Below, in pieces: positions 1 to 10,399 of a stretch of 64,000 bases of DNA (its first letter is position 1; each line of letters starts with the position of its first letter). The notes beneath the pieces were generated by a model, which had not been told where the DNA came from, ran no database searches, and worked only from the letters and a program-made list of their open reading frames with translations. The stretch covers positions 310,001 through 374,000 of the forward strand of contig CAKJVC010000107.1 in assembly GCA_918026815.1 (NCBI GenBank), written 5' to 3'. Origin of the DNA: Chalara sp. BL73. Its lineage: Eukaryota > Ascomycota > Leotiomycetes > Helotiales. Both the position numbers and the translations under genes were made by a program.

Positions 1-267
1 AAGGCCGAGTTTGAAGACGAAGGAGAGTTTTCCAAGCTGTACTTAGACAGGATGTACGGGACACCTTTGCACTAAGCGGCTGTGGCCGGCTGGGCAGAAG
101 GGTTAGAGTACTTGTTGCGCAACGGCGCGGACAAGACGAAGTTGGGATATTGCTTTACGACGGGACAGCACTGGGGGGCGGCGCCTGAGTGGCAGATGCT
201 GCATGAGGTGGAACAGGGCAATTGGAATGAGAGGGCGAGAGAACTACTGATGGGCAAGCCTGCTTGA
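1..267 (+). pseudogene. 3' end of an ankyrin-repeat protein gene with an in-frame stop
   Basis: Frame 1 is open from the left edge to TAG/TGA-type termination at 267, except for one TAA at 73-75. The residues around that stop read TPLH-stop-AAVAGWAEGLEYLL followed by NGAD. This is the classic ankyrin repeat pattern (TPLHxAA, a turn, a helix, then LLxxGAD). The stop sits exactly on the position that is normally Leu or Trp in TPLHLAA, so one base change in a Leu codon (TTA to TAA) explains it. The C-terminal tail after the repeat is rich in Trp and Glu. Either the gene is dying, or the base is a sequence error, or an unseen intron lies here. No suitably long intron with GT-AG borders was found. 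The 5' part lies outside the window. Confidence 0.6.
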
Positions 268-602
268 TATGGTATGAGAGGGTTTGTAATGCCCAATTAC
301 TAGCAAATTGGCGTTGAGAGTCCTTCGGAATCCTTTGCTGAGACTTATGTAGACTTGAATATGATTCTCTTTCCGTATATAGACGGCTTGTGGTATCTCC
401 ATTGAAATGTTGAAAGCAGTGAAAGAACAAGACGACTCAGTGACGGCACCGCTATAGCTGTAAGCAAACGTAAATTGGAGGGTGGATAGTCTCTTCAAAA
501 TATGATAAGTAATGCGGTGAGAAGGCAGAGGCTAGAACACCAGAATAGCATGTACATCACAAATATTTCCACTTTGTGTCATCCGAGTTCCAAATGACTT
601 CA
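268..602. other. Intergenic, nothing recognised
   Basis: This 3' flank lies between the ankyrin relic and the convergent NOP2 gene. No coding-like frame or RNA gene was seen; it presumably holds both 3' UTRs. Confidence 0.5.
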
Positions 603-625
603 TATTTCAACTTCGCTTTCACTAT

Positions 626-2656
626 TTACTTGGCTTTGCTGCCCTTACTTGACTTTTTGGCGCCGTTGACGCCCTTCTTACCCTGATCACCCAACCTCGA
701 TTTCGGATCAATACCCTTCCTCCTCAACGTCGCCTTCTTTGCTCTCTCCATATATTCATTATCCTCTTCACTTTCGAACCCACCAAACTCATCTTCAGGC
801 TCCTCCTCGGTCTCAGGAACAGGGTGCTTATCAACATCCATCTCATCGATCTGCTCACGCGGTGGGGCTGTCGTAACACCCGCTGTGCTGCCCTTTGGCG
901 ATGGTCCCGTCTTCTTGAATTTCGAGACGAAGAATCCGTCAACGTTGTAGGTATGTGGATAGTAGCGACGTGTCATGCTGAGGGATTTGTCGAAGATCTT
1001 ACCTCGATAGGCAGTTTTGCCCTCGACTCCGAATGCTAAGCCAGTCTCAACAAGTTTGACGTTTGGTCGCTTGGTAAGTGCGTATTGCACGACCTGCTCG
1101 TTCTCCTCGACGGTAACGGAACATGTGGAGTAGACGATATAACCGCCGGTCTTGCTGGTATGGTCCACAGAATCAATAGCTGCAAGAAGAAGTTGCTTTT
1201 GTAGATGAGGGAGCATGGTGAAATCTTTTTCCGTCTTGTTGGTCTTGACGCTGGGGTCCTTGGCAATGACTCCTGTGCCGGAACATGGTGCGTCTAGAAG
1301 GACTCTGTCGAAGCCACCAATAACCTTAGGAAATTCTCTCGCATCATAGTTGCAGACTACAGTGTTCTTGACTCCGAGACGGTGGATGTTACCGATTAAA
1401 CCTTTTGCACGAGCTTTGTTGCTATCATTTGCGAATATACAGCCAGTGTTCTTCATCAATGCTGCCATATGTGTTGTCTTTCCACCAGGAGCCGATGCCA
1501 TGTCGAGGACGCGTTCGTTTTCTTGAGGTGCCAAAGCCATAACTGGGAGGAATGAGGAAGCGGCTTGTAAGATGTAGTGGCCGGCTAGATATTCGGGAGT
1601 TGCACCAAGAGGCACAGCGCTCTCGAAGATTTGTAGTCCGACTTTGGACCATTTTCCTACGGGCTCAAGTGTGACTCCTCGGTTGATTAAGGCCTGAGCA
1701 AGGTCTCGTCTGTGAGTGCGAATTGTGTTGGTGCGGATAACGACTGGCCGAGGTGTTTCGTTGGCCTCAAAGAAAGCGAATGCTTCGCTAGGAGGGAACA
1801 AATTGAAAAGTAGCTGACAGAGGAATGGGCTGTATCCATAGTACAAACATATATCCTTGATCACTTGCGCCTCATATTCTGCTCTTGACCGCCCCTCCTC
1901 CGCATACTTTGCGAAGTTGACTTTATCTTTCAGTACTCGTATTGTGTCAGTGATTCTCTGTCTGAGCATCTGTAGATCCGGCGCCAGTAGCGCATTCGTT
2001 TTCAGCCCTCCTTCTTCATCATCAGAATCATCCAGCATCACCCGATCACCTTCGATATTCGTCTGTAAAGCTGCTTCTTGTAACTCTGCTTCTGCCTCCG
2101 CCGCTTGCTGTGCCTGCTCTGCGTCCAGCTTCCTTGTCAAACCTACAATATTTGCGGCCGTGAGCTTCTCCTCTGCATCGGATTCATCCTCGTCTTCAGA
2201 GAACATAGCCTTGTGCGCATGGTCGTCTTCGGAATCATAAACCTCGGATCCAGAATTTAATGCATCGTCCAGACCGCCAACCTCAGCATCTGAGCCTGAC
2301 ACATCAAACTCATCATTCATCAGATCGGCAGCATCTGAATCGTCGTCATCCTCATCGTCTGACGCTGGCAGTGGAATTGCTTCCGGCTTTCTCGAATTCT
2401 TTGTAGCAGCTTTTTGTGATGGTACAGGTACAGAATTGGTGAATGCGGGCTTCGCCTTGCCATTCTGCTTCGTGTTCAAATCTTTATTTTTTTCCTCGCC
2501 ATTTGATCTCCGTCTTTTGGGATTCGGTGCGTTCTTCTCACTTTCTCGCCTCGACTCCATAACAGACATTCCAGCTTTGCGCTTCAAGTTTGTAAAATGG
2601 GCTTCGTCGAGGGGCTCAGGGGGCCCCTGCTTCTTCATACGTCTTCCCACACCCAT
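626..2656 (-). CDS. NOP2: Nop2, 25S rRNA m5C methyltransferase (NSUN1/p120 family)
   Basis: An intronless 676-residue protein, the usual length for fungal Nop2. Nop2 is a nucleolar enzyme that methylates a cytosine in 25S rRNA and is needed for 60S subunit assembly. The N-terminus (1-110) is basic with Lys/Arg nuclear-localisation clusters. Residues about 100-215 are very acidic (Asp/Glu/Ser). The Rossmann-fold methyltransferase domain follows, with the SAM-binding motif VLDMASAPGGKT (383-394). Both cysteines typical of RNA m5C enzymes are present: DAPCSGTG (Cys458) and YSTCSV (Cys512). The tail is Lys-rich. The start MGVGRRMKKQ is the first Met after an upstream untranslated stretch and matches the family N-terminus. 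The left breakpoint of the large tandem duplication cuts the gene at codon 135 (position 2250), but this copy is complete. Confidence 0.95.
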   Translation of the reverse strand: MGVGRRMKKQGPPEPLDEAHFTNLKRKAGMSVMESRRESEKNAPNPKRRRSNGEEKNKDLNTKQNGKAKPAFTNSVPVPSQKAATKNSRKPEAIPLPASDDEDDDDSDAADLMNDEFDVSGSDAEVGGLDDALNSGSEVYDSEDDHAHKAMFSEDEDESDAEEKLTAANIVGLTRKLDAEQAQQAAEAEAELQEAALQTNIEGDRVMLDDSDDEEGGLKTNALLAPDLQMLRQRITDTIRVLKDKVNFAKYAEEGRSRAEYEAQVIKDICLYYGYSPFLCQLLFNLFPPSEAFAFFEANETPRPVVIRTNTIRTHRRDLAQALINRGVTLEPVGKWSKVGLQIFESAVPLGATPEYLAGHYILQAASSFLPVMALAPQENERVLDMASAPGGKTTHMAALMKNTGCIFANDSNKARAKGLIGNIHRLGVKNTVVCNYDAREFPKVIGGFDRVLLDAPCSGTGVIAKDPSVKTNKTEKDFTMLPHLQKQLLLAAIDSVDHTSKTGGYIVYSTCSVTVEENEQVVQYALTKRPNVKLVETGLAFGVEGKTAYRGKIFDKSLSMTRRYYPHTYNVDGFFVSKFKKTGPSPKGSTAGVTTAPPREQIDEMDVDKHPVPETEEEPEDEFGGFESEEDNEYMERAKKATLRRKGIDPKSRLGDQGKKGVNGAKKSSKGSKAK

Positions 2657-3761
2657 TCTGTTGATTTAAATGTGCAATTGACTTGTTCGAGGTTTGCGAC
2701 TCTCAAGTCTGCCTGAGCTCGAAATTCTGGTACAGTAGGGCGAGGACTTTTTTTCTGCTGATAAGATACAAGTGGAGCAGCGCGGATCTTGCGGCCGCCT
2801 ATCGCGCATGCCAAGACTACCTTTTGACCTAATTTACATGTATCTTCACGTGATTACTATTTCGCCATTCTGACTAGCCAAATTTGGCGGTTGCAGGTAC
2901 CATCTCACATATTAAAAAAAAATGAAGCAGCAACAATTTTAAAAGTGGGATATGATGCGGGGTAGTGTCAAGATCAACTGAGTGGCCCCTGGTTCTCTAC
3001 ACAATCGCCATCTAAACTAAGCTCGCGTCGAACATGGAATACAATTGACTATACAAATGGGGTGTTAATCTTTGTATAGCAGCCATTACCTCTCGTGAAT
3101 AGATACCCTGCAAGAGAAGCACTTGTCGCTCTTCCAGGTGAGGAAGCCTGAAGTTCTAGACTAAAAAACTATGGCTCAGAAATAGCCCACCCGAGATATC
3201 TTTCAATGACGTAGACTATAAGGATGAAATGAACAAGGCTTAAAATGCACCTTGCAAGATGCACTAAAACTGCGAGAAAGTGTAACATGCCTCTCGGTTC
3301 ACTCCCTAGGTGGCTAGATGGGAAGTTGCAGCGTGATTAAGAGGATTTAGTTGCAAGCATCGGCAATACACACTTTTTTGTACTAGAGCATGGAGGTGGT
3401 CCGTCCAAGGGTTACTAGGCCCTGAGAATTCCGAGCCGTACTCAAGGCACAATGAGAGTAGAGCGCGAGTCGGTCTTATATTTATTGCCGGGGATACGGG
3501 TGCTTGTCACTCTTTCGTACAAGCCCAAATGATTACCAGTAAAGAAGTTCACATTAGAGGTGGATAATTCTAGAGTTCCTGGCTGGCGTACAGCACTTTC
3601 CCTCGGTACATATATATACCCTACGTACAATTTTTCGCCCTGTACGAAAGTTTAAAGATGAGGGGGCTGTACCCGGAGAGGTAAACCATTAAAAGCATAT
3701 GTTGTCTTCATCTTTTGCTCGTCGATCCTACTAAGAGATAATTTGTCGTACATCCACGAAA
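2657..3761. other. Intergenic: NOP2 upstream region and esterase promoter
   Basis: Contains the divergent upstream regions of NOP2 (minus) and the esterase (plus). A NotI-like gcggccgc lies near 2792 and a TATA-like tatatata near 3610-3620, about 145 bp before the esterase ATG. A short inverted repeat of gtacgaaa/tttcgtac type occurs at 3513-3650. No convincing gene was seen. Confidence 0.4.
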
Positions 3762-4950
3762 ATGCTTTGGGTTGAGGCTGCGATTTTGCCCATTATAAGC
3801 CTTGCCTCCGGTGTGAGAGCTGCGGCGTTAGTGGGACGGAGTAATCAGAGTAAGTGCACGTCTGTTTCTAGCACCCGGAGTGCGCATCAAAGCAGGATAT
3901 ATGCCGCATCGTCCCTGGCCAGATCACGGATAGCAGCCTTCAATATAATCTACTGTGTACCGATTGCAGAGTTTGCAGGTAAATTTAAGAGCATTGTTAA
4001 TTCTTCATCAGTAGCGGCGGTTCTGGAAGGTCAAGCAACGACGAACTACTTGCTCGCATTGTGCGCCTTTCTCTCCTATAGATACACACACTCTCTCCTA
4101 CTGACTATTGTAACCGTATAGTGGAAGCTCCACAACCCAAACCGGCTTTGACATATATGGGCCTGGGCCTTCAGAAGCCAACCCCATCGGAAACCCAGCC
4201 CTTCCTGGATTGACCACTAGCGGCGGGTATAACTGGATTGGTTTCTTGACCACCACTCTAAACACCAGCATCACTCTTACTTATAATCAGGCAGTAGGAG
4301 GAGCAACAACGGACTCGTCCCTAGTACCTTCCCCATGGGATTTCGTGGATGAGCTTGACGAGGTTGAAACATGGCTTAAAAGCAACACAGCCCCATGGAA
4401 CCCCTCCAATTTGCTGGTCGCAGTATGGATCGCTAACAACGATGTTGGCCGGTCGTATGACTGGAGTAACACTACTTCTGTATATGCAAGTGTCTCGCAG
4501 AAGTATTTCGATCAGCTCCAGACCCTGGTTGGACTCGGAGCTAAGAACTTTGTTATTCTTACATGTGCCCGTAAGTGCAATATAAACGTAATTGCTAATA
4601 TGTGTTAACACAACAGCATAGCCCAACATCGGACTCCTCTCTTTCTCTCCCAGTCCGACAGCGTCAGGGAGAAGCTCTCTGCCGCCGTTGATAAGTATAA
4701 TGACTTGATGAGGACGAATCTGGCGACCTTCAAGGCCAAAAATCCGGGGGTGAGCGCTTGGCTTGTCGAGGCAGGAGCAGCGTATAACAAAGCTTTGGAC
4801 AACCCTACCGCATATGGGGCGCCCAATAATTATTGCTACGCCGAAGATGGTCTCAGCTGCTTATGGTACAACGACTATCATCCGGCTATTGTGATTCACC
4901 GTCTTTTGGCCCAAGAAGTTGCTCACACGGTGGGAGCTCCTTGGTTTTAA
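3762..4950 (+). CDS. Secreted SGNH/GDSL esterase, carbohydrate esterase family 16-like (copy A)
   Basis: The product resembles fungal CE16 acetylesterases, which remove acetyl groups from xylo- and other oligosaccharides. A signal peptide starts at 3762 (MLWVEAAILPIISLASGVRA). The exon from about 4122 reads GSSTTQTGFDIYGPGPSEAN, aligning with the family block GDSYTxTGF. Next come SGGYNW, YNQAVGGATTDSS (block II), WIANNDVG (block III, Asn kept), and near the C-terminus LWYNDYHPAIVIH (block V Asp and His). An intron at about 4571-4620 (donor GTAAGT, acceptor CATAG) joins TCAP to QHRTPLFLSQ in frame. The first intron starts with GTAAGT at 3849; exon structure between 3849 and 4121 is unresolved. 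The block I Asp is Ser here. The stop is at 4948-4950. The GH106-like gene lies downstream and convergent. Confidence 0.75.
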
Positions 4951-6794
4951 AGTTATTGCTGTGGTGCATCTAGATGGAAGTTATTGTTGATTTGTAATTC
5001 ACCTCTCGCGAATCATACTTAATGAAGAATCTCCAGATCGACAGCTAACAGCAACTGCCAACGCCAATAGATAAATACCAAAATTTTTAGCCCGATAATC
5101 AGGTGTCAGCTCGAGGAATTTTGTGCGTTCCATGTGATCCATCATTCCCTAATGCTTAATCCATGGCAATCTCTGTTGCCTCCGCTCTCTTGGTAAACTT
5201 TCGACGAGGTAGAAAGGTTAGTTCTATCTATTTCCTAATATGGCCGATGTCTGAAATAAGGACCGAGTCCACATTATCGAATAGTATCCTTTTGATATAG
5301 CTATTAGCTACTTTATTTTGCTGGAGGTAGCTAGTAGCCGCCTCTCAGATCTTGGTATTATTGTCTCTTGATGCAGATATCAGCAGATTCGAGTCGTGCA
5401 AGAAGACTATCGACGTGACCCGATCGCTATAGCCTACTGCCGTTTTCTCACCTCATGTTTCGTGGACTTTTGCGAGCTTTTTTCTTTGCTTAGCCTTCCC
5501 TATCTTGGACTCGATCGCTTGTGGAATGTAAACAAGGTTTTTGAAGAAGCGTATATAGATTGGATAGAATTACTATATGTCGTGGCGAAAGCTTCAGTGC
5601 TGAAGTCTTCAATTCGGAGCTCCAAGCCTGCTTTTGAATTAAATACAAAGTCGTTTTTATCGTCTTGGAAGAGCTGGTAGTATTATGAAAGAGCAGCTTG
5701 TACGAGGGTTTACTGACAAGGTCGCATCTGCTCCTTCATTCCATGCCTAGTGGTTGTCTAAACAAACGGCTCTTAGCATTTATGGCCTACCAAAGGCACC
5801 AACCATCTTATCGTGAGCGGTGTACCAGCCACTTTCAGAACTTCGGAGGACGCTCTACATTGAATCTGGCTTGGCCGCACCAACTGAGTGAAAGCGGCTA
5901 ATAACACCCGGCGTCTTTATTATTCTCATTTTGTACTAGAGCTTTCTGGCTGGGTTTTGGTCCAGATGGGATTGATTGTGGTGGCAACAGCAATCCTCAC
6001 TTCGGGCCTAAGCCGACCAATACTAAAGATGCGATTTTCTGGAGTATGAATGCCGTTTTTAAAACAGTTATTCGCTATGAAGTTGATTGCTATTGCTTTC
6101 TTTGCTCTAGTCTATTGTTGTATCCATCGACAAACATTGGCCCCCCCCCCCCCTTACTTTCTCATTTGAACGATCGACCCTATGACAATACTGAAGTGGC
6201 ATTTAGCTTCGAAGACTCTATTATGGCTAGTCACTGTGTTTTTGCCTTATCCGAAATTTACGATCGATACTTCAGCTTGATTCTGTAGTGTAAAGTCATG
6301 CACTCTTGCTCCTTTTTGGAAAGTGCATTGACATCGTATCCTACTACAAATCCTCTTCTTGGGTAGCGGCAGTACGAAGCTGGTTTCTTCACCTGAGAAT
6401 TGGATTATCTTTTGAAAGTCTGCTCATAGGCTGGTCTCTAGATGGGGCCGTCCCGAGTCTCCCCTACCTTCTTGCCTGAGGCGCTGGCAGGTCTTACAAG
6501 GTTCGGTGATAGCGCTTGAAAAAAACAAAAACAAAACAAATACACAACGTCTAAACGTAATTTTCGGCGTTAGGAAACCTCGGATAATTCCTCAAACCCT
6601 TCTGCTTACTTGTGGACAGAGGGGCCGCAACCTTATGGCTTAGCTGATTGACGAAATAGATAGGAAATCACGTGTCTATGTATTTTTTTGAGTAGTGTCG
6701 GCTTGTAGCTATGGAAGACTTGAGAAGGTACAATTTTCTCGATGGCCTTATCTCTTTGACTAGTGAAATGTGACAACTATTCTACCAATCCTAC
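4951..6794. other. Intergenic between esterase and GH106-like gene (copy A)
   Basis: About 1.8 kb between two convergent 3' ends. Several frames are open for 60-130 codons, including one at about 5903-6286 on the plus strand containing GFGPDGIDCGGNSNPHFGPK. None has a recognisable domain or clear start. A run of 13 C at 6141-6153 is only 6 C in copy B. It may contain a degraded exon; function unknown. Confidence 0.3.
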
Positions 6795-9700
6795 TCATAC
6801 CACCTTCATAGGCTTGTACGGCGTCACAACTACTGGTCCCAATAACCCATAATCTACACTAGAGGCATTCTCAGATAACAGCGGATTGGAAAGTGAGGCA
6901 GGAACGTCCGCCGTCTTAATGATCGACCCTCGAGATTTCACAGCATTAAAAAGGGTGGTTGACACATCGATTTGCAATAGATTTGTGCCGATACGAGAAT
7001 ACGCTGAAATATCAATGGTCGGATCAAAAATATTGATCGGTGGGAGCTCGTGGCCGTTGAGGAAAGCCTTGACAGTGTGCTGAATGGTTCCAAGAGCAAG
7101 CTTAGCGTTCGGGGATATAAGGTTGAAGGCCGTAGTATAGTGACCGATTCCGGATGTATTAGGCAGTTGATACTCGGTCCAGGGTTTGAGTGTAGTGTTG
7201 AGAATAGTGTGCTTGACTATTTGGGTATCCATGCTTAAGAAGTTCGATGTAGGTTGCCAGTCTTCGATTGTGATGTTCCAGGCTCTGAGCGTGAACGGAT
7301 CGGGAACTTTAGCATATATCTGCACAACCTTGGCATTTGAAAGCGTGATGGAACTATCGCCAATGACGTGAGCGGTAATGCCATGATTCTTACTTTCAAA
7401 TGCAAGGACGTTCGTATCTGACTCCACAACGGACACACCTGAATATTGTTGGCCATAAAACCTTTGGTCAGTAAAAAGGCAAGAATGGTGCTTTCATTTC
7501 CATTGAGGTTCAACGCCATGGAAATTTTATTCCCGGTTCTTTTGTACTCAATGGCAGGGTTGTATGCTCCAGTCCAAGCGTCAACTTTCGATGGATATCG
7601 GGTTTCCGAAAATTCGACACTGAAGCTTGCTTTTGCGGCACGATCCGGATTCCAAAAGTAGATATACTCGGCAGAGGAATCTGGGACGCTTTTCCACATG
7701 GTATAGAACCAGCTGCCACCAGTAAACGCTACTCTGGGATTTATCTTAAGTGTTGATAGGAATTGAGGTATGGCATCAATTGAGGCGCTAATTCCAACAG
7801 TTGTAGGATTCTCGGCGACAAGTTTGTTCAAGCGAGACTGAAACTTTTGGCGTCGCAGCTTGGTGGAAGACAAATTCCAGTGATATTACTTGGGACAGAT
7901 TTCAAGAAAATAATTGGGAAGCCTTGTTTTACATAATCCTCGAGCCTGGATACTGTGTCGTACGGAATGGAAGACATACCATAAATTACCAGTGCCTTGA
8001 ATGCGGGCCCGTAGGGTGCGAGAATTCTATTAGAAATTGTTGAACTTTTCAGATTGAGGTTCAAAGGTGCAATGTACTCGTATGAATAGCCTTATTATAT
8101 GTTAGTTATGGCACTGGTTAAACGACAGTGTTGACACTTACCCGCACTAGTTATTGAGGAAGTATCAAAGACTTGGAGTTTGTATGCCTCAGCTGTGGTT
8201 AAGAATGCGATGTCAATTCTGGATGTTCCGATTTGAGAGATCAAACTGTTCCTTGCAATGTAGTCCATGGAAGGTTTATACGTATTCCAAGCAGGTTGAG
8301 CCTTTGAGTGCATATCCGTGACAACGTAGAAGAACGGTGTATAACCAGGCCATGTGGTTCCTGCATATTCGCCAGAATATGGCGTTCCATGTAAAACAAA
8401 TTCATTAACACCAGAAGCTAACTGCAAATTAATTTTCGCAAGAAGATCCGGCATTGTTTGTGAATATGCAGAAGTGCCTCTCACGACAGCTCCAGTTTCA
8501 GAAGAAATAACTTTCTTATTGGAGATGTGGGCTGGACCTGTGAATTGACGTAGCTGATCCAGCGTGAAAAATCCAAGAGATTCTGTCTCTGGGGTGTCAA
8601 TGAGTGGGATAATCGCAGCCTGTATTCGGATTAGCTGACATAATACAGCATTTTTGCCCTTTTCCCTTCCTCTCTTTTGCCAAGGGCGGAAATGTAGGGG
8701 TAAATAACTAACCATGTCAAGTGGCAGGTTGTATGCAGGCTGGTTCGAGAACTTCAGCCCTCTCCTGTGAGACCAATCCTGCATGTGATCAATATACCTT
8801 TCATGGAGCTCTGTGAGCGTGGTCCTGTAATCATCATTGACACTTTTGCCACCATCAGTCCCATTTCCTAAATAAGTTCTATTCAAATAAGTTGGAATGA
8901 GTTGGCCCCAGAAATTCTCCCCGTTGTAGATAAATGGCAAGTACTTAGAAAGGCTGTAATTTCGCCGAGCCTCGAATTCCGTCAAGAAGTCTGGTGTCCA
9001 CCAAGCGGTGGCTATCATTTCCATGCTGTCTTCCCATACTATGCCTATCATTAAACTTTGAAACGAATTAAGGACAAGATAACTCACCATATTGTCCGAT
9101 CTTGTTGAGTGCTTTTTGGTTATTACTATCAAGTACATTCTGATCAATGAAATCAGTCGTGACCTTGGCGCCAACGTCACTGAAATGATCTACGATCCAT
9201 GATCCATTTGCAATGATGGTATCTGGATTTGGGGCTCCTGTGCAAGATTTTTGGTTGGTGTATCTTTCATAAAAGGCCATAATCTGCCAATCACCAGACC
9301 CCAATGGTTGGAATGATAACGATCCTTCAACGACACTCGAAGTGATATCGACAAGAGAGCTTTCTTCAAGATATGTATTATTAACTGGCACCGATATATT
9401 CTGAGAGACGATGAGATAACTCGATTCGAGAACTGATAATGTATTAAGCTAGAGTAGCAGAAGATGTGAAGAGGCGAATTTCGCTTACCCTGCTCAATTC
9501 TTCCCGCGATTACAGCAACAAGTTTCTGCTCAATACGATCCACTGTCTTATGCATGAAGCTTGCGATACTGGCTTCAGAAGGAGCGTGTGAAACAGGAAG
9601 GGAAGTTCCCTGAAAAATTAGAACCGGATGGTACGACGATACTGGAATACGCCTACAATCGTTTAGTGATGCTTCTGCCACAGGACTGCTCTTGTGCCAA

Positions 9701-10399
9701 TTATGCATACCAATTCCTTTGCGAGCCCTTTAGATTCCATTTTTGCTGGGCTTCCCTGGCCCTGATTCGCGCCAAGAGAAAAGCTCATTAGCAGCTGCTG
9801 CTCTTCAGATGCCTTAAGCGCCGCATCAAAGACCTGCTTATAAGCAAGGGTCCCATATCCGTATGTGTCCCACTAGCAGCGCCTTTTATTAGTCATTTGT
9901 CATGGATATGGGATGGTGATGGGAAAGCATCATCCTAGAACTTGGATAATGCAACTAGTGGCTTCAGTATTCAAAGAATGTAAATTGATATCACCTACAT
10001 TAGTCGGAGGTGTACCTCCTGATGGAAGGCCATACATGTAGAACGGCACGAATTCGAGGCCTCCTATGCCAACTCTGGCTAAGTCTTCAATGTCATTTCT
10101 GAGAACTTCCGCGGATATTGATGCATCTGGAAGCCTGTAAAGAAGGTCAGGGTACTCTTCAGGAAAGTTACATATCAAAATGTGAGCTTTTACCAGTATC
10201 GAACCGAAGGACGATAGATGTTTTCCGGGTTAACGAAAGACGTATGCTCTTTATAGTCGACTGCATGGCATCCTGAAATTAAAATACAGCTAGCGACGGC
10301 GATGACAATAGCTTTTGCTTTTTGATGTACTAACTTGCAATATAAGTAACCAGATAACATCGTTGGAGTATCGATCTGTTGGGGATATCTTACGAACAT
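6795..10399 (-). pseudogene. GH106-like secreted glycoside hydrolase, copy A, read as frameshifted
   Basis: Same gene as 17706-21318, with the same nine-exon layout, but the frame breaks in at least four places. A run of A near 7474 (AAAAA versus AAAAAA in copy B) and a T run near 7845 are each one base short. The GGGAACTTCCC segment near 9600-9612 has lost one G and one C. The A run in the signal-peptide exon near 10320 is also one base short. Other exons, including the block EFVLHGTPYSGEYAG, are unchanged. One substitution (near 7985) replaces Asp with Tyr in VIDG. All breaks are homopolymer losses and sit in the suspect 7.4-17.6 kb block, so sequence error is at least as likely as true inactivation. 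Confidence 0.7.

Noticed and set aside
1857..2240. A 127-codon Ser-rich frame antisense to NOP2
   Set aside because: It is the mirror of the NOP2 acidic Glu/Asp/Ser region; such antisense frames arise from the composition.
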